Origin: Delphinapterus leucas
Lineage: Eukaryota; Chordata; Mammalia; Artiodactyla; Monodontidae
Length of the DNA stretch: 64,000 nt
NCBI RefSeq assembly: GCF_002288925.2
Contig: NW_022098076.1
Coordinates: 84,269,062-84,333,061, forward strand
Reading direction: 5' to 3'
Within the stretch, counting starts at the first letter, position 1. The number at the start of each line of letters is the position of its first letter. The translations under genes and the position numbers were made by a program. This document shows, one piece after another, positions 1-30,411 of this stretch. The notes beneath the pieces were generated by a model. That model was given only the letters and a program-made list of their open reading frames with translations. It did no database searches and was not told where the DNA came from.

Positions 1-360
1 TCACATATTTGTACATGGTTACTATTATATTCCTGGCTTCTTGGGCACAGGACTCGTGTAGCCACAGAGGTCCCGTGCTGACAAGGACTCCATGTTTGGT
101 TTAATGCTCTGCCATTTCTGTCTTCAATTACTTTTTAAAAGTCCTTTTAAAGAAAGCTGCATTTTCATTTTGCACTGCACCCCACAAATTATGTAGCCAT
201 CCTGTTCCCAGCAGCTATCAGGGTGGTAGCACACAGCAGACACTTACCATGAATTGCTAAATAAATAAATACATAGATAGAAACCAACCCAGTTTATACT
301 TAATTCTGATCACATATCCTGCTTATATGAGAATTTTAAAGGTGTTTGACTGAATTTAAG
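1..360 (+). other. COL4A3: COL4A3 intron (3' part)
   Basis: Window edge to the first visible exon. I see no coding sequence in it. The acceptor reads tttaag just before 361, with only a modest pyrimidine tract. Confidence 0.7.
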
Positions 361-17989
<17,629 letters not shown>

Positions 17990-20375
17990 AAAAATAAAGA
18001 AAAAATAGAACTGTGACTTTTCATCCTAAATAACCAAGTAATGATAAAGAACATGCAGTTATTTAAGTATTTTTCTCTAACCGAACAGTATCGCCCTATG
18101 ATGGCTTAGTACAAAGTTTCTATTTGTTTCCCCACACAACAAAGCATTCTTTTAAGTTAGTTCTGTGATACTGCTCTCTAAATCTGTACTGTGTCAAAGT
18201 TCCCTAACTCAAGGCAGTAGGCTTTTCACAAAATATCACTGAAATTGTATTCCATTTGTATCCAATGCACTAAGTAAATGGTGACTGTATAAAGTTTGAT
18301 GCTACAAGTTAAGAGCTATTTGGTCTACTGGATTCCCAGGATTTGCCCCCCTTCTATTCCAGTCTTGGAGACTCAGGGAGGCTAAATCTGTTTTAGATTG
18401 CCCAACCACCCGCTTCCTAAAGCTTTAGACCCTGGGTAGGGAAGGGGATGGAGACAAGTGGAATACTAGAGCATCATGAATAAACTGGACTTTTAAACCT
18501 GGTGAGTAACCTAAGGCCTAAGGGAACTGGAATTGAACTGAGGTTCATGGATTTTTCTAGTGCTTTTTCAAACATACCCAAGACTATGGCCAAAAGGGGG
18601 TTGCTCTGAGTGGAATCATAATAGCCTTGGAAATACTGTCTGGTTTTGGTTTACATTTTTTAAAAGATATTTTTGTTTGTCCATTGAATTCATTTCACTG
18701 CAGCAATATAGCTTGCTTATATTCAAACAGATACAATTTTTACCCTAGTGAATTAATTACATCCACACAAATAACAAGGACACTACTTTCTAGATGTGCA
18801 CTTTATCCCCATCCCTATAAATCTTGGTGCATACCTTATAAAATAGTAGTTCAGCAATCCATGGAAGAAAAGTCATTTGTTAGCTAATCAGGCTCAGAAT
18901 ATTTTTCCTTTGCTCTAAATATTCCATTTAGACTGGGTGTTCAGAGATTTATTCCCTTGTTAACTATCTAATTCTTCCTTTGTAAAAACATGTTTTTGAT
19001 ATTCTTACAAACCACTGAAAGAGTCCATTGTGTAAAAATCTTAACGTACGAATTGTATAGTTTGGCAGTTGTATGTCAACTATGCTTCCTGATCCACCTA
19101 GGTGGAGTTGGTGGTGCTGATATTTAAATTCAGGTTATTGTTTCAGCCTCAGTTGCTCTGTAAGTGAAGATGTGACCCCAGAGGACAGCACAGACTGTGA
19201 CCTTGGTTGGCATCCTTCACTGCTCATGTGACTACTGTCAAGCCATTTTTACATTTAAACTGAGAAGTGCGTTTTACTTATTTACTTAGACTCATTTTTT
19301 TTTTAGACTCATCTGATACTAAGACTTCTTTTGCTCTAAAAATATCCTACTCTCTTAATTGTACTATCATGGCATAGGGCTAGCTGATCTCCACAAACCC
19401 TGTGTAGGTCAGCAATTCTCAAAATGTTGTCTCTAGACCAGCAGCATCAGCAGTATCTGGGTACTGGCCGTAAGTGCAAATTCGAGGGCTCATCCTAGAC
19501 CTTTAGAATCAGAAATGCTGGGGGTAAGGCCCAGAAATCTGTGTTTTAACAAACCCTCCAGGTGATTTCTGATTGGGAAGAACTGCTCAAGGCAAACACT
19601 TAAGAAACAATTCTACAGTTACCAGGTACAGCTGGCTTTGGTTCACTGCCAGTATCATTGCTCCATCCATGCCTCTCTTTAAAGTCCAAAATCACAAATG
19701 ACCTTGAGGTCATCTAATTTTACTAATAAGTGAATGCTCTATACTGGTGCTAATGCCAAATGACTGGCCTCTGCTTGTCCCCAAGCCTCCATCTTTTCTT
19801 GCCCTCTTATCAGTGTTTAACTTCTGAGGAAGACAAGTGATGCTAAAACCTTAAATTCCAATGAAGCCATATTAACAGTTGCTCAGTCCCACTTCTAAGA
19901 CTGAGCATTAAAACATAGTTCATGTGCATTCCTTTCCAGATACCTATCAGTAGTTAATAAGGTTAGGAAGATTTAACTTTGTAGATAAATGTAAATAACT
20001 TGTTTCTTTTAAATTTCGGGCTTCAACTTTGGAATTTCACCGTGTGCTGAAATAGTGGATTTCTCAAAGGTCTTTTTACAAGATAAACATTATTAAGTAA
20101 CTTATTTATAAAAGTATTACAATAATTCTAAATTTGAATTTTATTGTTAATTTAACTTACAAAGATTTTTCTATGCATCCAGTGTAACTTACTGCTACTA
20201 AACTTAATTTAATATTTACTCTATAACCAAATGAAATATATTTAAAATATATTGAATATTTTATATTATATCTTGACAAAATTACAATGTTGTAATGTAC
20301 TAATATTTCTGTAATTACAACTTAAATATTATTTTATTGTATTGTCTAAGAATAAAATTGAAAAAATTATATCTG
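17990..20375 (+). other. COL4A3: COL4A3 3' UTR (likely extent)
   Basis: Starts after the stop. The best distal polyadenylation hexamer is AATAAA at 20351-20356. Earlier hexamers lie at 17993-17998, only 4 nt after the stop, and at 18479-18484. The 2.4 kb length is in line with the long human 3' UTR. The end is inferred from the hexamer alone. Confidence 0.6.
19408..19592 (+). repeat. hAT-type (MER20-like) fragment in the COL4A3 3' UTR
   Basis: Text such as 'agaccagcagcatcagcagt', 'cagaaatctgtgttttaaca' and 'ccaggtgatttctgattggg' recalls the Charlie-family MER20 element. Confidence 0.5.
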
Positions 20376-20801
20376 GTCTTATTTTTTTCAAAATGTAAAC
20401 AAATTTTTTTGGATTGTAAAAACAGTGTATGTTCACTGTAAAAACAACAGCAATTATGAAGAAGAATATAAAACTTGCCATGATCTAACCCTCACCCCCA
20501 CTCAACTTTTTTCTTGTAAATATATTTTTAAACAAAAATGGAATAAAAAGCATGCTGTCTTGAAACTAAATTTTTAAATCAAACTTAATACACTGTGGAC
20601 ATATTTTCACATCAATAGATAAGAACTAATCATTATTTACATGGATTTCCTACATAAATCAATGAATTGATGGACATTTATTTTAGTTTTATTATGGACA
20701 TATTATACACATTTTATCTTACATTTGTCCAATTATTTACTCAGGGTAAGTCTCTAGGAGGAAAACTGAAGAATCAAAGGACTTGCAATCTTAGGCCTTT
20801 C

Positions 20802-20823
20802 AGAGAGAGAGAGAGAGAGAGAG

Positions 20824-20862
<39 letters not shown>

Positions 20863-20875
20863 TATATATATAAAT
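20802..20875. repeat. Compound microsatellite (GA)n(TA)n
   Basis: A pure GA run is followed by a TA run with two TACA/TGTA interruptions. Confidence 0.95.
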
Positions 20876-21949
20876 GTTCTCCAGGAACATTGCTAGAATT
20901 TCCAGTTGCATCAACACAGTGTAATGAAAACACCCATCTCCCTATGATTTTATCAATACTGGATATTCTTTTGTAATTTTGCCTGTCTCATTTTAATTTA
21001 CATTTTGCTCATTACCAGTGAGGCTGAATATTTATCACTTTAAATTAGTATCTGGGTTTTTTAATTTAGTATATTTAATTAGTGCGTGGTTTTTTGTGGG
21101 TTTTTTTTTACTGTGAAAGGCCTAATAATATCTTTATCATTTCCTATTGAGATATTTAAGGAGTTTTTACAAGTCAATAGGAAAACATACAGATTACAGA
21201 AGTTATGGGTCATATATTTTGATAAATGTTCCCCATTTATAATGCAAATACTCCTTATTCAAGGAAAAATATTCATAAAATTTCAAAGGTAGAGAATTGG
21301 TAAAGATGAATGCCTTTAATACACAAAATCTTAACTCTCATAGGTAAGAAATTTTGGGGCCGTGTTAAATGACAATAAAGATATAATCAAAGGAAAAAAC
21401 AGAATGAATGAATAGTGATGCTGGGTAATAATTCTAAGAAAGCCAAGAAAATTGTTGCTCAAATAAATATTTAGAAACACTCTCATAATTGGGACAAAAA
21501 AATCTAATTTGAAAACATTTTGAGTCAAAAAATATACTCATCTATTTTAATGAACTTACTTTTACTGCTGACAAGTAGAACAATGAGTGCTGTATTTGAG
21601 TTCATTCTCTCTACTTATAAGCCTGTTTAAAAAGAAAAATCTTGATCAGTCTCTAAGGGATTCTTTGCAACTTACTGACAGGGCACTTGCAGAACACTAA
21701 GAGTGCCTAATTCACCTCACCCTAATCCATGCTCTGCTTACTGGAAACTAAGAGACAACCAAACACAGGAGGAAACAACTGATTTTGAATAACCGGGCTC
21801 AACTTAAACATTCAGATAAATATGACCCTCTCTAGGTTTTTGGAGGCCCTATGGTGTTTCTAAAAATGCTAACACTGCTCAAAACCTGTTTAGAACTATT
21901 GCTTTGGAATTATCTTTAATTCCAATTTATCAGTCAAACAGGGAAATAG

Positions 21950-22550
21950 ATCTCATTACTTTAAACCCAAGACCTACAACATGCTCAATATGGCTGCTCC
22001 ATAAAGATAGAGAGATGAGTGAGATAAAGACCTTGGTCTCAAACATGGAACTTATCATCTGGTAAGGGAAAATAAGGCAAATACATAGATAGTTATAATA
22101 CTGAACAGAATATGACAAGTACTGTAAGAGTCAACAAACAGTGGTTCAAAAGTTGGAGCCCTCAGGAAATCATAAGAGAGAGGACATTTTAGGTGGTCCT
22201 TTAAGGGCAGTTAGGATTTCAAGAAACAGAAGGTGATGAGAGGCAGGATGGCATTCTAGGTGGCAGAAATAGCATAGATAAAAGTAAGTACTTAGGAAAG
22301 CATGAAGCAATCTCACAGAACAATTAATGGTCAAGAATACATGGAATATATACATATATATCATATACACACACAAGGAGTGGTAAATAAAGTGGCAGAG
22401 CAGGAGGTGAGGGCCATATTAGGGTTTAGAGCACCAAAGTGAACTTGCACATCATTGGTTGGCATTAGAGACCCACTGAAGATTTTGAGCCAAAGAGTAG
22501 AATGATCATACAAATGGTAACATGGAAGATCCAATATTTCATATACTACC
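21950..22550 (+). repeat. Old interspersed repeat, family not assigned
   Basis: Same class as 16570-16910: 'ggcattctaggtggcagaaa' and 'ccactgaagattttgagcc'. Interrupted by a short TA/CA run near 22345-22375. Confidence 0.4.
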
Positions 22551-23237
22551 CTCCCAGTTTCACGTGTTTTTAAAAATTACTGTACTGCTGTACGGACATT
22601 TGAATTTGTGGAGAACTATAAGTCATCAATTTATTTTTGTATTTGGGGCTTCAAACTTGGGATGTCTTTGTCACAAATTGTAAAAATAGGTTCTTTGTGG
22701 ATCCAATATCCAGGAATAATTAGAGAAAGAAAAATACTGGAAATGGGGAGGCCAGTTAAAAGGGTAACAGTCCAGATGATTGGTCATGGTCTCGTAGCGG
22801 GAAGAGAAATGACAGAGAAAGTGGACAGTTAGCCCTGAGGTGGGAGAATATAAAGGATGGGGGACAGTGAAAGGTGATTTCAGAATCTTGAACCTTGGTG
22901 ACTGTAACAAATATCTTGCCATCAACTGAACAAGGAAATTCAGAAGTTATCTGCATTAGGAAGAAGGAGAAAATTTGAGTTGGAAACCCTGTTGGGATCA
23001 AAGCTCCAATGGGACACTTACGAAGAAATGGCTAGAACTACTGTAACAGGATGAGACAAAATGGTCTGTTAATTTTATTTAGATTTAAATACCACCTTTT
23101 CCCACAAAAGATTTGAGGCAACTGTGGGTGAAAAGACAGTCAATGATGGATTGAATCATAAACAGGAATGCCCACATTAATGACGGAAGAGACAGAAGAC
23201 CCAGCATGAAGCTTTATTACAAAAAACAAGGGAGCAG

Positions 23238-23627
23238 GGCTTCCCTGGTGGCGCAGTGCTTAAGAATCTGCCTGCCAATGCAGGGGATATGGGTTCGAGC
23301 CCTGGTCCGGGAATATCCCACATACCGTGGAGCAACTAAGCCCGTGTGCCACAACTACTTAGCCTGCGCTCTAGAGCCCGCGAGCCACAACTACTGAAGT
23401 CCGAGCACCACAGCTACTGAAGCCCACACGCTACAACTACTGAAGCCCATGCACCTAGAGCCCGTGATCCACAACAAGAGAAGCCACTGCAATGAGAAGC
23501 CCGTGCACCGCAACGAAGAGTAGCCCCTGCTCACCACAACTAGGGAAAGCCCGCGCACAGCAATGAAGACCAAACGCAGCCAAAAATAATACGTAAGTTA
23601 AATAATTAAATTTACTTTAAAAAAAAA
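23238..23627 (+). mobile_element. CHR-type SINE, long subfamily
   Basis: Tandem 'ccacaactactgaag' units in the body, A-rich end. Duplication aagggagcag at 23228-23237 and 23628-23637. Confidence 0.93.
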
Positions 23628-24050
23628 AAGGGAGCAGAGTTTCCAGGTAAGGGAGAGAAAGAGCCTTTTCTTTTTCTTTTAGAATTTACTACCAGTTAGG
23701 TGTAACTGGTAGGTGCTTTCATGTATTGATACTACAGTCTTGTCTAATTTAATTTAACAGAATCAACTGATGCAGGAAGATTATGGTTTATCAAGATTAA
23801 GGGAGAAGACTTTGGATTTGGTAATTGGATCACAATCCTCATTTGAAAGTGAATTCGATTTCCCTGGAGGGTAAGACACAGGAGTAAAAACCAAACTGCA
23901 AGTAATTAAGATATAGAAAGATATTAATCCTAGTGGAGCAGGAAGACCCTCACTTCTAAAGATTTTGGTCATAGTGGGCTTATTCAGCTTGGTCTCTAAA
24001 TTCCCCCCGAAAGTTTGGCTTGTAATGGCTGATCACTCCTAAAATCAACC

Positions 24051-24254
24051 TTTTTTTTTTTTGCGATACGCGGGCCTCTCACTGTTGTGGCCTCTCCCGT
24101 TGCGGAGCACAGGCTCTGGAGGCGCAGGCTCAGCGGCCATGGCTCACGGGCCCAGCCGCTCCGCAGCATGTGGGATCCTCCCGGACTGGGGCACGAACCC
24201 GTGTCCCCCGCATCGGCAGACGGACTCCCAACCACTGCGCCACCAGGGAAGCCC
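24051..24254 (-). mobile_element. CHR-type SINE, short subfamily
   Basis: T-run and 'gcgatacgcgggcctctcac' at the left, 'ccaccagggaagccc' at the right. I could not identify a clean duplication. Confidence 0.88.
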
Positions 24255-24599
24255 TTCAATCTATTCTTAAAGGATGATTTGTCACTATTAAGAAGGGGCC
24301 CCAAAACGAAATTCTCAGAGGACTTCCTAAATGGTTTTAAAGAATGGTAACATCTATGGAGTATCTTTAGACTCTAGAGAAGTACCTACTCATGTGTATG
24401 TCTTTGGCTGTTTGTTAACGTCGAGGCACACAAAGTATTCCGTGAATTGGCTTCAGTCCCTCCCAACGTTGATGAGCATGGCACTGACTTTCCCCCGGAA
24501 AGTTAGTGGTTAAGTGGTTAGATGCAGACAATTCTTAGAAGCTAAACAAGGCTGCTAACTACTGTGAACCCTAACTTCTCCTTTTCGGTGATTCTCATC

Positions 24600-24785
24600 T
24601 TTAAGGATCAGTGGAGCCAGTCAGGGCAGTGGTCACTGTTTAAGGAAGACATAGAGGGCTTGAAAAGTCGTCAAAATTGTACTATAGTGTTTAAGAATCA
24701 CTTGCAGAACTGGCGAAATATGCAGATTCTTAGGCCTCACACCAGTCCTGATTTTGACGCAGACAGTCCTGAAAACTAGTTATTT
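24600..24785 (+). repeat. MER20-like hAT fragment
   Basis: 'cagtggtcactgtttaagga', 'aatcacttgcagaactggcg' and 'cagattcttaggcctcacac' suggest a decayed Charlie-family element directly upstream of the MFF promoter. Confidence 0.4.
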
Positions 24786-24829
24786 AACTAGCTACTGAAG
24801 GTTTACCTTGTAAACAGGAGAAGCGGTTG

Positions 24830-25255
24830 GCGCACCTTGCCCATAACAAAGATGTCGCCTCATCGGCGTCGTACTGCCCCCGCTCCTATGCGTGGGCCGT
24901 ACGTCCGCCCTTCCCTGAGTCACATGACCACAAACCTGCCTCAACTACGGCTCCTGGGAGGGGCCAGTCCCGGAAGTTCTCGCGTCTTTTCCCGCCCGCT
25001 GCGGGCCTCTCTGGCCGGTGATTTGCCCGGGCGGCTCCGTGCGCTCGGCCAACGGTCTCTGATAGCGCCCACCCGAGCGCCCCGGGAGCCGGCGGGCGGC
25101 GGTCCTCGCCAGGGACCTTCAGCGGGCCCAGGGGTGAGTACTGACGTCTTCCCGAGCCGGGACCCACGGCCCGAGCCGGCTGCCGGGCCTAGCGCCGCGG
25201 CTCTGACCCTCCCTTGATGAAGGGACCCGCTGCGGCCCCGGCCCGTTAGTAGTGT
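24830..25255 (+). promoter_or_regulatory. MFF: CpG-island promoter of MFF
   Basis: Abrupt GC- and CpG-rich block in AT-rich surroundings, with no TATA box. Visible sites: an E-box of M-box type GTCACATGACC at 24919-24929, an ETS core CCGGAAGT at 24970-24977, a TTCTCGCG half-site just after it, and an E2F-like TTTTCCCGCCC at 24987-24997. It ends just beyond the exon 1 donor. Housekeeping-type expression fits MFF. The transcription start probably lies near 24980-25050, but this is inference. Confidence 0.8.
25000..25133 (+). other. MFF: MFF non-coding exon 1 (start approximate)
   Basis: Ends at a strong donor GGG|GTGAGT (25134). The next recognisable MFF exon is the one carrying the start codon at 30412, so this exon is 5' UTR. 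Its 5' border is a guess from the motif positions. Confidence 0.65.
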
Positions 25256-26670
25256 AGTCTTGGCCGGAGGCCCGACTCCAGAGCCTCTCGTCCTCAACCC
25301 TGGGCTTTCCTCTTCCTTAGGGCGTCCTGAGAGCTTCAAGCGCGGTTTGGCTGGTAGTCTTCTCTCATCCTTCTCAGCCAAGGTCCTGGTACCTTTTAGT
25401 ATGACCTTGAACTCGATGCCTGCCGTCTTTAAAAGTAGTTTTTGGTTTGTTTTGTCTTTATTTTGTGGAAAAGAACGTGTTCGAAAAGAAAGGCCTTGTT
25501 GGAAGCCCAGATACCTCGGGGAGGCCCCTGGTCGGGCTGCTGTGTAAGCATCCTTGCTCGCAGGTGTGGATGCCCGGAGATGCTCCTAGATTTCATTCCA
25601 GGAGCTGGGAAATGGGGAAAGCTCGGATTCCCGTTCCGACAAGCCTCTGACCTTCGTCTGCAGGTGCAGTTCCGCTTATATGGTATTTAGAAGAAAACCC
25701 TCGGTGGCGGCCTACAACTTTAGAGCAGGGGGCATTCTCGAGGGAGGAGAATGCTTTCAAAAGTGGTGGAGTCTTTTAGTTGCAGAAGATAAGCTTTAGG
25801 GCCCTTGTTCCCAAATATAGAACCAGTTGTTTACAGGCCTCTCAGCCCACTGAGAGACTTTAACTGAAGGATTTTAAATGTTTTCTCACCCTAAATGAAA
25901 AACATTTGTTTCCGTGTCTGATATCCCAAAGGAAAAACCCTGAAGAGGATAGATTCAGAAACAATTAGAGCGATTTAGTTGTACCTAGTAGTCTCTTCCC
26001 CTGTAATTAAATTGTGGGTGGGACCTGCTATGTATTTGGTTTCAAGCACTCGTGAGTTAGTTTTGCTGGATTTTTCCAAAAGGAAATTGTGTTTTCTATC
26101 CCTTCCTGTCTGATAGGGCTGCCTTATTTTATGATTACAAAGTTTAGCTGTTACTGTCCTCCCTTCTTGTGTTGAAACTTGTTTTCTGTGGATTGATAAC
26201 GTTATTTTAAAATTCGTTAATTTGTATTTTTCCAAGTTTTCAGTGATTTTTCTTTAAAAATTAAAATTAATCTTGGGTTACTATACTGTGATTTTCTAAT
26301 ACACCCATTCTTTAAGTATAGTTGCTTGAAAAGAGAACTGAAACAGGGTGACTGTATAAAAGCCTTGAACTAACAACCCAACATTTTTTTTGGTAATTGG
26401 AGAATTATATAAATCTTTGCAACCACAGTCAGTTTGACCCAGGTTGTTTCTGTGACTTCCTGGGCTACTTCTTTGCATCCCAGTGTTCTAATATAGAAAA
26501 TAAGAAAGTCAGGCTTGAATCATTGTGTCCCCAAATTGGGACACTTTCCACGAGTGGGATGTGACTTGACTTTAGGTGGTTTGCAGATGAGGGTTTTTTG
26601 TAAGAGTTATGTTTTTGTTACCTGTCTTTATATATGTACATTAAGTCCATGGTTTAAAAAAGTAATGTAA

Positions 26671-26801
26671 GGGTATTCCCTAGTGGTCCAGTGGTTAGGA
26701 CTCAGCACTTTCAAAGCCAGGGTCCCAGGTTCAATCCCTGGTTGGGGAATTAAGATCCCTCAAGCTGCATGGCCAAAAAATAAATAAATTAAATAAAATA
26801 A
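26671..26801 (+). mobile_element. Short tRNA-derived SINE (CHRS type)
   Basis: 'ctagtggtccagtggttagg' head and 'ggttcaatccctggttgggg' B box, A-rich tail. Duplication taatgtaa at 26663-26670 and 26802-26809. Confidence 0.85.
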
Positions 26802-27760
26802 TAATGTAAAATTTCCTTTTAAAATACACTTAAGGTTTTTAAAAATTGAGTTAAAGAAAAGATTAAGTATAGCTGAGCGTAAACGTACTGTGTGAGTATG
26901 GAAAAAAAAGCATGAAGTTGGTAAGTTACTGATGGTTGGGAACCACCGGGCTTAGAAAGTAGAGATATAAGATCATCTATGATTCTGAGACATATTTTTG
27001 TCTCCTTAGTTATATCACAGAGACTCATGTACTTGTTGCCTAGTAGATTGTAAGTGACAAAATTGGAGTTAATAACTCCAAATGAGAAATTTATTTTCTT
27101 TATTGCCAAAAGATATTAACAAAAATGTCACAGTCTAATGAGGGAGAAAAAAATTAGATTTTGATCTATTTTACTTAAGCAGAAAAGCCAGTAATTGGAA
27201 CAGTACAATGTTAAATCTTAGTAGAAAAGTTCCATCTACTTTGTCAGTAGCTCAGATTGGCTACAGGAGAATTTGACTTTTTCCAGAAGGTGTCTTTTCA
27301 TTGTCCACCTTTATGATCTAAGTCTGGGATACTTTGCAAACTCAGAGAGTCTTGTAAGAGAAGATGTTGCTGTAAAATGAAATGTTGAGACCCGTGTGAT
27401 GTACTAGTGGAAAGTTAATAAGAAGGCTGAAATGTAGTAAATGGAATGTGGAGAATAGCACATTTCAGGGAGATAATGTTTTTCTAGCAATTGCGTCCCT
27501 TGTTTATTATTATAAAGTTTCAGTTTATAATGTCCCAAGGCTATACTCCTTTTGAGGTATCTCTTTTCAGTGTTAGTTTTAACTATAAGCTTTTACTGTG
27601 CTTCAGATATATACGCACAGTTATAAGAAGAGTATCTCATTTAGAATGATGCCCAGAAATTGATGAGAGATTGCCTATGGGGACCTAGGTGGTTATAGGA
27701 TAGGATCTGGTGGGACACTTTATTTTCTTTGCGCATTCTTTTTTTTTTTCTTTTCTTCCT

Positions 27761-29045
27761 TTTTTTTTTTAACATCTTTATTGGAGTATAATTGCTTTAC
27801 AATGTTGTGTTAGTTTCTGCTGTATAAGAAAGTGAATCAGCTATACGTATACATATATCCCCATGTCCCCTCCCTCTTGTGTCCCCCTCCCACCCTCCCT
27901 ATCCCACCCCTCTACGTGGTCACAAAGCACGGAGCTGATCTCCCTGTGCTATGTGGCTGCTTCCCACTAGGTATCTATTTTACATTTGGTAGTGTATATA
28001 TATGTCAGTGCTACTCTCTCACTTCGTCCCAGCTTACCCTTCCCCCTCCCCGTGCCCTCAAGTCCATTCTCTACGTCTGCATCTTTATTCCTGTCCTGGC
28101 CCTAGATTCTTTAGAACCATTTTTTTTTTAGATTCCATATACATGTGTTAGCATATGGTATTTGTTTTTCTCTTTCTGACTTACTTCACTCTGTATGACA
28201 GACTCTAGGTCCATCCACCTCACTACGAATAACTCAACTTCATTTCTTTTTATGACTGAGTTGTATTCCATTGTATATATGTGCCACATCTTTATCCATT
28301 CATCTGTCGATGGACACTTAGGTTGCTTCCATGTCCTGGCTATTGTAAATAGTGCTGCAATGAACATTGTGGTACATGACTCTTTTTGAATTATGGTTTT
28401 CTCAGGGTATATGCCCAGTAGTGGGATTGCTGGGTCGTATGGTAGTTCTATTTGTAGTTTTTTAAGGAACCTCCATACTGTTCTCCATAGTGGCTGTATC
28501 AGTTTACATTCCCACCAACAGTGCAAGGGGGTTCCCTTTTCTCCACACCCTCTCCAGCATTTATTGTTTCTAGATTTTTTGATGATGGCCATTCTGACCG
28601 GTGTGAGATGATATCTCATTGTAGTTTTGATTTGCATTTCTCTAATGATTAATGATGTTGAGCATTCTTTCATGTGTTTGTTGGCAGTCTGTATATCTTC
28701 TTTGGAGAAATGTCTATTTAGGTCTTCTGCCCATTTTTGGATTGGGATGTTTGTTGTTTTGTTATTGAGCTGCATGAGCTGCTTGTAAATTTTGGAGATT
28801 AATCCTTTGTCAGTTGCTTCATTTGCAAATATTTTCTCCGATTCTGAGGGTCGTCTTTTGGTCTTGTTTATGGTTTCCTTTGCTGTGCAAAAGCTTTGAA
28901 GTTTCATTAGGTCCCATTTGTTTATTTTTGTTTTTATTTCCATTTCTCTAGGAGGTGAGTCAAAAAGGATCTTGCTGTGATTTATGTCATAGAGTGTTCT
29001 GCCTGTGTTTTCCTGTAAGAGTTTTGTAGTTTCTGGCCCTACATC
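27761..29045 (-). mobile_element. 5'-truncated L1, antisense to MFF
   Basis: Poly-T at 27761 marks the 3' tail. The L1 3' UTR follows (27771-28127), then the C-terminal part of ORF2. The ORF2 frame at 28128-28943 is open for 271 codons, with the usual late ORF2 text (e.g. [32 protein letters not shown]). The endonuclease and most of the reverse transcriptase are missing, so it cannot move. The open frame suggests moderate age. Confidence 0.92.
28128..28943 (-). pseudogene. L1 ORF2 C-terminal fragment
   Basis: 271 codons from a chance Met to the natural ORF2 stop (ending MLTHVYGI). It includes the C-terminal cysteine-rich stretch ([18 protein letters not shown]). It lacks the catalytic domains and a promoter, so it is a fragment and not a gene. 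Confidence 0.9.
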
Positions 29046-30411
29046 TCTGTGTGTTCTTGTGTACTTTGTGCCATGTGCATGCGTTACTGGTTCAAATTAA
29101 ATACCAAATTAAAGTTGGGAATGAAATGAAACAAATATGAAATTAAATACTGAATGAAAATAGCTGGATGAAAATTTAGCCAATGCATTTGCTTCTCCTT
29201 AATTTGTGTGTATGTATATACACTTATTTATACACATAAGTATTAAGATTCTTTTAAATGTAAGTATTTTTCATCAGGTATGTTTTCCTTTGTTTCAAAT
29301 CAGAAACAATGATTGTCTTTTATCTTGCATTAACTAGTGAATGGCTGTAGGGTTCTGTCTCTAGGCCTAAAATAGGTGGTAAGCTTGTTCATTTTTTCTT
29401 TATTTTACTGTTTTTTTTAAGGTAAGGTTGTACATCTTTAGTGACTTTCATTATTTGGAGTATTTCCAGCAATGAATCCCTAATGGTAGTATCATCTAGT
29501 TTTTCAGTTAGCTCCTGTTTTTTCTCCCCCAGGGACAAAAGTGGCTCTAAATCCAGCACATGCATATTGCAGCAAGTTAAAGGATTTAATATGAAGCACA
29601 GAAACAGATAATGCCAAAAAGCAAGCAGTAGTTGGTACACTTTTGTGAGTAAACATTTTCTTTTGGCTCTGTTTTCTTAGTCTTTAAACCATTTGCATGC
29701 AAATCCTGAAAATTCACACATTTTGGTAAAGAATAAAGGGTGCAGGTTAGCAGTCATAAGTAACCATTTGTCAGGGCTTAGCCCCTTAGCAACCTCTTAG
29801 AACCCTCCAAAGCATGTCAGTAAGGTGGAGTTTAAAATGTGTGATATATCTCTGACATGGAGTTTAAGAAATGTCACAGCTGTGGCTTACATTTATACTG
29901 TCTTTAATTTTTTATTGACCTGGATTTATATATAATATCTCCTGCTGAAAATGTAGTGTAATTTGGCTTTCCAAGTTATTTCCTTTTAAAGAAACCATTA
30001 CTTATACATCAAATATTAGGTTACTTCAAATACATTTTTCTGCCCTTTACATTATTTTCATAATTTTTTCATTTGTACTTAGGCTGAAAAAGAAAAGGAT
30101 CTTTTCCCCCTTTAGAATATAATAATTAGAGGAGTTTTATGGCAAAATGTTTTCCTCTAATCTGACTTCACATTTGTATATACATTTGATTAGCTTTTCT
30201 TTATCCTGTTTGCAAAATCATAATACAGTGACTATGCTTAAAACAGTCTGTATATTTTTTTGAGGTATAGAATAACTCTTTTTAGGAGAGATTTGAAAAT
30301 TGATTTTGGTTGAAATCCAAAAATAATTTTAAGTAGATATTTACTTTTATTGATAGTTTTCTTATGAAATGAATTGTTGAAATACTGATTTTTATTCTTT
30401 CTTTTTTACAG

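Larger units (their letters stand above)
20376..24830. other. Intergenic spacer between COL4A3 and MFF
   Basis: AT-rich. Contains a GA/TA microsatellite, old repeats (about 21950-22550), two SINEs, and a MER20-like fragment near 24600-24780. I find no gene in it. A divergent non-coding transcript from the MFF promoter is possible but cannot be seen in sequence. Confidence 0.65.
25134..30411 (+). other. MFF: MFF intron 1 (5.3 kb)
   Basis: Contains a short SINE (26671-26801) and an antisense L1 tail (27761-29045). The rest is AT-rich without a recognisable gene. Confidence 0.7.

Noticed and set aside
20802..20875. Direct repeats considered as an array
   Set aside because: A simple microsatellite with no spacers. 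A CRISPR array is not expected in a mammalian genome.
24827..25381. Arg/Pro/Gly-rich open frames on both strands
   Set aside because: They arise from the GC-rich MFF CpG island. They lack homology, and the exon 1 donor cuts through them.
29389..29640. Minus-strand 83-codon frame with helix-like text (EKLDDTTIRDSLLEILQIMK)
   Set aside because: It looks protein-like but I could not place it in any family and see no exon borders. Not called as a gene.
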